A stretch of DNA of 64,000 bases, taken from Bettongia penicillata ogilbyi. Taxonomy: Eukaryota; Chordata; Mammalia; Diprotodontia; Potoroidae. Under the pieces are notes generated by a model. It saw only the letters and a program-made list of their open reading frames with translations, did no database searches and was not told the origin of the DNA. Below, in pieces: positions 55,725 through 64,000 of this stretch. The stretch covers positions 9,682,825-9,746,824 of the forward strand of contig JAJHZJ010000311.1 in assembly GCA_023548195.1 (NCBI GenBank), read 5' to 3'. Position numbers and translations under genes: made by a program. The first letter of the stretch is position 1. Each line of letters begins with the position of its first letter.

Positions 55725-58030
55725 ACAGCCCAGCTCCCATCTACGTACTCCAGCAAAAACCTGAAATTCACAGAAGACCAAGTAATGATTTAGAAAATCC
55801 AATGATAGAAAGTAAAGTAAGTGAAATTACAGTGCCTTCTTCTATTCCAGAACTGCACAAAAAAGCCAGCCAGAAGTCCATTGGCATTTGGAAAGAGGGA
55901 GACCATCCAGAATGTCTATATATGTGACATATATAGCTTGTAAGGATCTATTTCTGGAGCTAAGCAGAGGGTCCCATTCTGTTCAAAAATCTCCAAGCAG
56001 GGAGGCACCTTGAACACTTTTTGCATAAGTAGAAGTAATCAGCACTGATCAGCATTGCTATCCAGGTTGATACTAACCTTTATGGGGCTGCAATGCTCAG
56101 ATCAAGACAGCCCCAAAGCAATGAAATCACCAACACTGTAGCTTAATATCTAACTATTACAGGTAGCAAAGTTGAAGGATCAAGTGGGAATGACTTTTCA
56201 ACCCAAAATTGAAGCAGTGATACAGCCTGATACTTGGCATAGGCACAAATTCTGATTCAGAAACTAAAGCTGCAGAGGTAAATAAGTGAAAGAAAACAGT
56301 GAAAAAAGAAAAAAGAAAGAAAGAAAACACTGATCAACTTCCAATATTGTTTCTAGAGATTTCCCAAAAGGAATTGTAACAATTTTAATTAGAAACTCAA
56401 AGAAAAGCACATGAACTTTTCATAAGAACTACATGAGGATAATTGAAGCAAGAGATTTTTAAAAAATTAAATCTCTAGAGGAAAGAATTAGAAAGAATAT
56501 AAGGGCAAAAAAGAGGAGGTGATCATTCTAAACCAGGAAATAGACTCCCTGAAAACTAGATCAAATGGAAATAAGTGACCACATGAGACTGGAGGAAAAT
56601 CAAAGGATTAACAATTATTCATGACTTATGACATCAAAACAATTGATGTATAAAATAGATCAAGGAAAGATATTTAAAAATTTGAATCCCTGAAAACTGT
56701 GACAAAAAAAAACCAATCTTGGACACTATATACTAAGAAATCACAAATGACCATATTTCAGATCTCTTACAACGAGAAAGCAAAGTATATCTGGAAAACA
56801 AAACAAAACAAAACATTGGTCACTTCCTGAAAGAAACTTTCAAAGGGGAAATCTCCAGTTAAAATAAAAATTCAGAGCTCTCATTTTAAAGAAAAATACC
56901 ACAAATATCCAGAAAGAATCAGTTCAAGAACCAAGGTAATGTAGTCAGGATCGGGCAATATCTGGTATCTACAAACGAAAATAAGACAAGATCTTGGAGT
57001 ACAGTGTGGTGAAAGGTGAAAGGTATAGGCCATGACACAATATGCCACGTGAATAAAAAAACTTTAATAAAATATAGTGTTAAGCATTTCAGACAAAAAG
57101 AACAGAGCTAAATAGAAACTTTCAAATGAAGGTATAAGATTCCAGAGAAACACTGAAAAGTAAATTTATTTGATCATTTGGATGCACCTGCGTAATGATG
57201 TAGTGCTAACATCCTAATAAAGGGAGAATAAATAAGTGTCTCTTGAGAATTTCAGTGTTCTCAATAACTATTTAGAGACTTATGTAAGGAAAATAGAGTG
57301 CCTGAAGACTAATTACTTCTGTTCTGAGTTTTTGAAGATTGGAAAAATGAAGGAGGATAAAGGAAAGCATAGAAAAGGAAGGAAGAAGGGTGTGTGAGAA
57401 GAACATACAAACATAAAAGAAGAATTAGGGAGAGCAATCATCACATGTACCTCACTTAAATGAAATGGGTAAAGGAGGGATGAACACACATACTGTAGAT
57501 TCAACAAATTCAATTAGAATACAATCCAGTATAAGGTATAGGGGAAGGAAGCTCAAGAGATAACATAGTCTAAAAACAAAGGTACATCTACAAACAAACC
57601 AAATTCCCTGATCCTGAAGGGAAATTAAAGGGAAAAAAGGCAAAAAAAAAGAGAATTTAAGGATTGACCTATCAACTGAGTAATAACTGAACAAATTTTG
57701 TGGTGGATAAATGTAATGGGATGTTATTGAGCCATAGGAAATATTTCAAAATGACAACTTAGATAATCCTGTTGCATGAATACATGCAGAATGAATTGAG
57801 CAGAACCAGAATGATTTATACAAGAACAACAATATTGCAAAGAAAAACAATTTTGAATGATTTAAGAACTTTTTTTTCCTAAAAGGGAGGTGATAGATTC
57901 AAGATTTGGTAAGACATAATTTTAAACATGACCACCATGTGGATTTGTTTTGCTTGATTATGCTTATTGTGTATGTGTTTTTTGTCTTTCTCAGTTTTTA
58001 ATTGGATAAAGGATTTGTGATTTAAGAAAA
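55725..58030 (+). mobile_element. HAL1-like half-L1 (5'UTR, ORF1 remnant, 3' end; no ORF2 body)
   Basis: After a 5'UTR-like part, 56450-57150 carries degenerate ORF1 DNA: AGAAAGAATCAGTTCAAG, CAGGATCGGGCAATATCTGG, AACAGAGCTAAATAGAAAC. About 500 bp later comes the ORF2 C-terminal/3'UTR block (57680-57870): GAACAAATTTTGTGGTGG, AATGTAATGGGATGTTATTG, GAATTGAGCAGAACCAG. The endonuclease and RT core never appear, and the 2.3-kb length is too short for them. HAL1 elements have this plan. All frames are closed. Confidence 0.6.
56450..57150 (+). pseudogene. HAL1/L1 ORF1 remnant
   Basis: DNA-level resemblance to L1 ORF1, with the order CTTCCTGAAAGAAAC, TATCCAGAAAGAATCAG, ATAAGACAAGATCTTGG and GAGCTAAATAGAAAC as in the RRM/C-terminal domain. 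No frame stays open for more than a few dozen codons. It is older than the L1 ORF1 at 8 kb, judging by decay. Confidence 0.5.
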
Positions 58031-59677
58031 AAGCCCGCTGAAACATTATAAAGAATATATAAAAGGGAACAGAAGGAAGCTCAGAAATAAGCACAGACAA
58101 GCAGGACAGTTTTGAAACTAAAGTGTGACATTTTTATATACTTTTTGAAAAAAAAAACAAGTGCCTTGTATGGATATTTATAGTTTTATATGCAATCTAC
58201 ATTTTGTGTTCTGCTGTATATTTGGAAAGTTGCTTGACTTGATGTTTAAACAAAAAAATCCCCAAACCCCAAATTAGAAATTCATAAAAAATTACTTCTT
58301 TCTCATTGACTTCCTATCCCACTTCCCACAGAGACTTTTCCAAGTCTTCCCTTCTTATCTTAAGACTTCCACACTACCCTTTTCCTCCTCCCTCTCAGTT
58401 GAGCAATTTTTTCTTTTATTTACCTATGAACATAAAGACCATTTGCCATGAATACTTACTTCTTCTCTTAATACACCTCAAAACTGCTTGGCTTCATCCC
58501 TTTTTCTCTCCTCTTTATTACAGTTTCCAACGAAAAACTGACTTCTTCCTGCTGACGTCAAACACTCTGAATGTATCCTTGATTTCATCCTCTCATGTCT
58601 TCTCCACAAGATTATTGTCCAAATTCTTTCCTCCTTCTCATCTTCAATTAAGGCCTTTCCATCCACCTCACCATGACACCTTAGGGCTTCTGCTTGCCAT
58701 CTACCCTGAAGATGAACTTTTTATGGGTTGTCATCTCAAATACATCATGAATTTCTTGAGCAGAGGGTCTGTCTTGCATTTCCTATTTGTCCTCTCACTT
58801 AGCACAATGTTTGACACATATTAAGTGACTAATAAATAAAGAAGTAGAATTTAATTCATTCAGACTCTTCTTCCTCACTGACAGTTACCCAGTTGACTAA
58901 AATACACCCAAGTCTCTCTCATCCTGAAACAAACCTTCACTAGATTCTACTATTCCCTCCAGTGATCATTCTATGACCCTTCTCCATTCCCCAAACTCCT
59001 AGTCTAAGTTTCACTTCCTCTCCTCTCACTTCTTAATCCTTTGTAATACAGGTTATGACCTTACTGAAATTGCTCTTCATTCAAAGCTGTAGATCAACTC
59101 TTAATTGGCACATCTGCTAGCTTTTTTACCCCCGTCTTCATCTGTCAAAACCTCTCTTCAGTACTTGACACTGTTGACCATACCCTCCTCTCAAATTTTT
59201 TCCCCTGGATTTTTGTGACTCTTTTTACTTTTGATTATTTTTTCTACCTATATTACCACTCTATTCTCAGTATCTTTTACTGATTTATAATTCATATCAC
59301 CCTGATCCTTATTGTCTTCTTTCTCCATACTCTCTCAATTTGTGACCTCATTAGCTTCCTAAAGCTTTATTATTATTTCTACATAGTAATTCCTCAATCA
59401 GTATGAGTAGTTCTGATCTCTTTCTTGAACTCCAAATAGATACCACCAACTCCCTATTAAATATTTCAAACCATAGACCTCTAAAAGTAAATAATAATAA
59501 TAAAGACCAAAATTGAACTTACTTTCTCATAAAACCTGTCTCCCAAATGTCACTCAGTTTAATAACCTCAAAGTCATCCTTGACTCCTCAATCTCTCTCT
59601 TTCCACATATCCTGAGTTTGAACATTTTACTAGTTTTACTTCCAAAATGTCTCACACCTTCTCTCTACTCACATGGT

Positions 59678-59854
59678 CCCAGTTTTCTCATCTATAAAAC
59701 AAGATCAGATTGGATCTTAACCTGGCATCTATATATGTTTTTAATGTTTCGATAATTATTCCAATACGTGTGATTCACTTTTTACTTATACATTTTAACA
59801 CTTTTAAAAACATTATTTTGAGAAAAGGTCCAGGCTACCAAAGGGATCAATCAT

Positions 59855-59886
<32 letters not shown>
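59678..59886 (+). mobile_element. SINE-hAT-(CA)n composite, copy A
   Basis: Begins with a SINE piece (TTTTCTCATCTATAAAAC), passes at GATCTTAACCTGG into Charlie-like hAT sequence (CCAATACGTGTGATTCAC, AAAACATTATTTTGAGAAA, GGCTACCAAAGGGATC) and ends in a (CA)n run. It interrupts the L2 between CTACTCACATGG and AGTGCAGACCCTC. The same join occurs at 60.9 kb. Confidence 0.75.
59853..59886. repeat. (CA)n microsatellite
   Basis: About 17 CA units terminating composite copy A. Confidence 0.95.
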
Positions 59887-59888
<2 letters not shown>

Positions 59889-60164
59889 ATTCACAGTGCA
59901 GACCCTCATCATATATCTCCTGAAATAGCCAGTTTCAATATCAATTGCCAATTTTGCCATGCCATTCTTGCCTCTGCACCCACAGAATCCAGCACAGTGC
60001 CTGGCATATGGGAGACACAGTGAGACTTAAGAGTTTATATAAATAAGAGCTGTGAACAACAGAGGAAAAAATGAGAAACTCTCTACTGTGGTAAAATACC
60101 TTTAATTGAAATTCCTCTCTTCACAGAGGAAATATGTGTTGTTGTTCGGTTTTTTTTTTGCCAC

Positions 60165-60600
60165 ATATCTTTCAAAGAATTCACAGAGAATCACAGAATT
60201 TCAGAGCTGGAAGTGACTTTATAGACCATCTAGTCCAACCCTTTCCTAAATAAGAATCCTTTACAGTATGCAATATACCGAGAATAATGATCATTTAAGT
60301 CATTACTTGAAGATCTCTAATGAAAGTGAACTTACTACATCCTGAGTCAGCTCATTCCACGTTTGCATAGCTCTAATTCTTGGGTAGTATTTTTTCTTTA
60401 TCTTTTCTTCTTTTTTCTCTCTTGCAAAGAGCCTAAATCTGCCTTTCTGCGATTTCCACCCATTGTTCCAAGTTCTGCTCTCTGAGGCCAAGCAGAACAA
60501 ATTTAATCTCTCTTCCACATGACAGCTCTTCAAATACTTGAAGACAACTACCATGCTTTCCCTAAGGGTCCAGTCACTCTTCCCATCTTCATCTTCTTAA
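60165..60600 (-). mobile_element. CR1/L3 LINE 3' end, antisense
   Basis: Reads AATCACAGAATTTCAGAGC, ATCTAGTCCAACCC, TGAGTCAGCTCATTCCACG, TTCCACCCATTGTTCC, GAGGCCAAGCAGAAC and TCTTCAAATACTTGAAGAC, the reverse CR1/L3 3' region. The reverse frame 60303-60554 is within it; a stop-riddled remnant. Confidence 0.8.
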
Positions 60601-60784
60601 GTGCCAGTAACTGAGTTGTTATATTCCAAATGAGGGGATTCTACTGACAGGGATGATGAGAATAGATTGTTAGAGTAATGCTGGCCAATTTCTTTCATTT
60701 TGTGTCTATTTACTGTCCTCTCTCCAGTTCCATCTATCTGTGTTGGCATCAGCTGACTTAGTTGAGTATCAGAGTAAGTTTTCT

Positions 60785-61195
60785 GAAAGCAATAGAGTAC
60801 ATATATTGGATATAATATCCCCTTTGGAGTCAGTGGACCTAGGCTTTAATTCTGACTCTTCCTCTAAACAACTGTGATTAAGAACAAATAATTTTACCTC
60901 TTGGGCCCCAGTTCTCTTGTCTATAAAACAACAGGATCAGATTAGATCTTAACCTAGGATCTATATATTTTTCATGTTTGGATAAATATTCCAATATAAT
61001 TAATTTTCTTTTGACTTAGGCATTTTATTTAACACTTTTTAAAATGTTATTTTGAGAAGGGGTCCAGACTGCCAAAGGAATCAATCACATAGACACACAC
61101 ACACACATACACTCACACATATACACACTCACACATATGTTGGGCTAGATGATAGTTAAAGCTTTTTTAACCTTAAAAATCTACATCATTACTCT
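60785..61195 (+). mobile_element. SINE carrying composite copy B
   Basis: SINE head and core at 60785-60906 (TTTGGAGTCAGTGGACC, TTAATTCTGACTC), then the shared block 60907-61140 (SINE end GTCTATAAAACAACAGG, hAT text CTTAACCTAGGATC, AGAAGGGGTCCAGACTGCC, then CA/CATA repeat). SINE text resumes at about 61141 with GGGCTAGATGATAG. The SINE is thus split by the hAT-(CA)n piece, with AGATTAGAT and GGGCTAGAT on either side as a possible target duplication. Confidence 0.75.
61094..61140. repeat. (CA)n/(CATA)n microsatellite
   Basis: CA units mixed with CATACACT and CACACATA, the 3' part of composite copy B. Confidence 0.9.
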
Positions 61196-64000
61196 TCTCC
61201 TCCAGTGCTTTTCCTTATTTGGGATGAGGAAGAAGTAATACTATTTGGAAACTTCCATCCACTTACTTAATTTTTTTCTGTAAATAATTCTAAGTGGTTG
61301 TTTTTCTTGGATGCCATTTCTTCTCAGAAAGAAAACAAAGTGTTTGTTGGCTGAGGTGATTTTAAATCTCTTTTGCCTTTACCACTAGGGTGATTACTTT
61401 ATTTTAAATTTCTCTTTTAAAATGATGATAATTTCATGCAATATCTATGGCATTTTCCATTCTTCAGTTTTTTTCAGATTTAACAATTCAATTATTCAGG
61501 TCAATTTTTTCATATAAGTATCTCCTCATAACCTTTCCCAAAGGATATGATATCAGTTCTTGTAACTATTCTTCATGAACTTTGCTCTTTGGTCTTCAAG
61601 TTAGTTTCAGTGATCTTCTCAAAAGCCTCCTTTTATCCTTGATTTCTGATATAGAGTGAAAGACGGACATTAAGTGAGTCCTTAAATGAGTTGGAAAGCT
61701 GCTCTTGGTTTCTGCTATTTCTGTAATGTGGTATTGATGGGGTATTGAGATACCCACATGAAGGATACCATGATCTACTTCTGGGAGAAGACATTCTGCA
61801 TATCCCTACCATGTAGGTTGGAGAAACCTTATTCAACTAACCAGTAGCCAAAAGTGGTTGTATCTTTAAATGTACCTTTTGTGGCACAGTTGCTCTCTCT
61901 TTCTGGTTTTATCCTTATAGAACAGGTCCCATGCATTAAGCTAAGGAAGGGGAAGAATCAACTCCTTCTTTGGCACTGTGGCACCAAGAAATGGGCGTAA
62001 GGTGTTGGGTTTGTTTCAGCTTTTTTTCCCTTTGTTTTCGGTTCTAGATGAAGGAGGTGAAGTCCCAGGACCCAAGAGTTGTTAGCTCAGGGATATCAAG
62101 ATCAGGATTCCAGTTAAGATGTAAACCAAATTCATCCATCCGAAGACCAAGTAGGTATAGGTAGCATTGTTTGTATACTGGTTCTTACTATACTTTTGAA
62201 GTAACTATTCCTTTATAAAAGCTAATCTAAGTGGTTAACGAGAAATAGGGTGTTTGGACCCCTAAAACAGGGGGAAGACAGTCATTGGGGCATTGAGCAA
62301 AAGGCAAAAACTAGACACCACTTGATCATCTTATATGGAGGAACCCTGGGGGTGGAGTAGACATGTATCATATTTGCCCTTGGGGCATTTGGGGCCAGAA
62401 AAATCACTGTTAATTATCTCAGTGAGGTCACAATGAGATCTAAATAAGATTGGTTCTTTGTCTTAGACCTTCTTTGCTCATTGAACCCTCTTCTGGACAA
62501 AAGAAAAAAAATATAAGAATTTCTTCCACAGACTTTAGTAGGCCACAGACCATTTTCTTGGCTATATGGTGGATGATGTGCAGAGCAAGAGAGTTCCAAT
62601 ATTTGGTTGGTCTCCTCTGTATCTCTTCATGAACCATGATATGATGAAGTTTCAGAGACTGTTAGGAGAGGCAGGGAAAGACATAGGAAAGGGAAAGTTA
62701 TCTGTCCTTGCCACGTTTGTGCAAGTGACATCATTGTATACTTTCCTAAAGGAACTTTAGAGGCTAAATTTTAAAGGTTTCTTAAAAATAGCACAGACTT
62801 CATTAAACTTATTTCTATTAGTTGAGGAAATAAGCCTTTGTCATTAGAAGAAAGTCCCTTCTTAAACTGCCTACAAATTGACTGCAACATTTAGTATAGT
62901 AACAATATCGAAATGGCACCCAATGGGTAAACTTAGAAAATCATAATTACCTATGAGGGAAGTATCTACATAATTTTTAAAAGAAGGTCTATTGATTTTT
63001 GGGGGGAGGTTTCATAATACTTTTACTTCCTAATATATTTCTATTTATCCTTTACTCAGAACACAATTCCTTATATCAAAGAATAAAAGAGAGACAAAAG
63101 CAGTTTAGCAAAAAATGACCTTCCATAGGATGGGGGAATGAAACAGGTTATCAAGGCTCCTAAGATCCTAGGATGACTAGGCATGGTATCCATGTTGGGT
63201 GGTAGTTTGGGCTTCTATAGCTAGTCACTGTAAACTGAGAAGAGTTGGTTTGTAGGTGGTAGATGGTGGAGGCATGGAGTTCTATCCAAGCATTTGGGGT
63301 CAGTAAATAATTAGAGCACTAGTCCCCTGGGCTGGGCTACAATTTTACTTGAGCACTGCTCCTGTAGGTTCATCTTGAGATAGTAAGTGATGAAGCACAC
63401 CCAAAAGCTACTATGGAGCAAGAAATTGGCTCCCAAATTCTTATTCTTGGAAACAAGGGTCTTCTAATAATTTTGGTGCCCTGAGGCTCAAGATATCGGA
63501 TGAATGGGAAGCCCTCTATTCCATCTGGCTCCTTGAGACTCAGGAGTTCTTATAGCTCAAAGATACTGGAGGCAGCAGAGGAAGACAGTGGCAACTTGGA
63601 CCCAGAATGAATTTAAATATGGTATTAGCCCAAAGTGATGGGCATTGAGATATTCTTCTCAGAGCATATGCTACATGTGGGAGAAGCATTCAGCTCCCAA
63701 CCTCCGAGGCTTGGAAAGCGTTGATTCTAACACAGACACTGTGCTTTTATACTATGATTAAGATGAATCTATAATGAATTTAAGTTGTGCTCTGGAATTT
63801 GTTTTCAAGACAGAATCCTTTTGTTTTCTCTTGGGCTCTCTGCTAATTTTTCTTAGCTACCTAAAGTACATAATTAATCTGGGACAGAATTTGTATTTAC
63901 CAAATCGTGATGGAGTCTCAGGTTTGCCAATTTCACCCACTTCTCTGATGACCTTCTCAAATCTCTGCATTCCTGTTTTTTTTTCCAGAACTCATTTTTG
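61196..64000. other. About 2.8 kb with no recognised feature
   Basis: No repeat head, RT remnant or exon is recognised. Frames at 61633-61836 and 62414-62760 overlap on both strands and carry no domain. The 62.0-63.7 kb part is less AT-rich than its neighbours and could be an unfamiliar repeat or single-copy DNA. Confidence 0.4.

Larger units (their letters stand above)
58280..60035 (+). mobile_element. L2 LINE, long copy, with nested insertions
   Basis: L2 ORF2 DNA: CCTCCTCCCTCTCAGTTGAG, TCACTAGATTCTACTATTCC, CACTTCTTAATCCTTTG, then bases 59167-59181 encoding D-T-V-D-H of the RT core, TCAATTTGTGACCTCATTAG, AGTCATCCTTGACTCC and the 3' end CAGCACAGTGCCTGGC. A second L2 3' terminus (about 58580-58850, ending TTAGCACAATGTTTGACAC) seems inserted near the start. 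Another interruption is the composite at 59678-59886. The frame 58306-58824 runs through L2 text only. Confidence 0.85.

Noticed and set aside
58306..58824. 172-codon forward frame
   Set aside because: Lies entirely within L2 LINE sequence with a nested L2 end; it is not the L2 RT frame and shows no domain.

Overview
The window looks like intergenic or deep-intronic chromosomal DNA of a marsupial. It is AT-rich and CpG-poor, full of microsatellites, and packed with decayed retrotransposons. The diagnostic elements are tRNA-headed CORE-type SINEs (heads reading GGCAGCTAGGTGGC, tails reading GACTGAACAACAAC), L1 copies with a marsupial-type 5'UTR and 3'UTR, many L2 and MIR copies, L3/CR1 pieces, an RTE-like LINE with a C-terminal zinc finger, and a Charlie-like hAT MITE. 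Family names are from memory of these sequences; no repeat library was searched. I cannot choose a species.

I find no supportable host protein-coding exon, no host tRNA/rRNA gene and no CRISPR array. The longest open frames either run through simple repeats or are reading-frame remnants of LINEs. The only recognisable proteins are retrotransposon-encoded: L1 ORF1/ORF2, L2 RT, CR1/L3 RT and RTE-like RT. All are broken.

Layout. 1-6.0 kb: SINE pieces, a reverse hAT MITE, a long GA tract, a candidate RTE-SINE and a compact inverted-repeat structure at 5 kb. 6.06-10.0 kb: an L2 element split by a 3-kb antisense L1 that keeps its 5'UTR, ORF1 and the 3' half of ORF2 but lacks the stretch between. 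10-16.2 kb: SINE/MIR/L2 pieces, then about 2 kb poor in repeats. 16.2-22.3 kb: an RTE-like 3' end, microsatellites and unassigned DNA. 22.3-26.3 kb: pyrimidine tracts, L2 and L1 3' ends, one split by a SINE. 26.3-28.3 kb: repeat-poor. 28.3-34.5 kb: SINE clusters, an antisense RTE-like LINE, an L2 interrupted by AT-rich DNA, and a SINE nested in a MIR. 34.5-48 kb: microsatellites, SINEs, hAT copies, a putative 200-bp MITE and an L2. 48-53 kb: SINE, CR1/L3 and MIR. 53-61.2 kb: the most structured region, with two L2s, a half-L1 (HAL1-like), a 310-bp inverted duplication, and a duplicated SINE/hAT/(CA)n composite. 61.2-64 kb: unassigned.

Nothing here forms a gene system. The biological interest lies in nested insertions, which give relative dates, and in three possible undescribed mobile units: the 310-bp inverted pair, the SINE-hAT-(CA)n composite, and the 200-bp terminal-inverted-repeat element at 44.9 kb.
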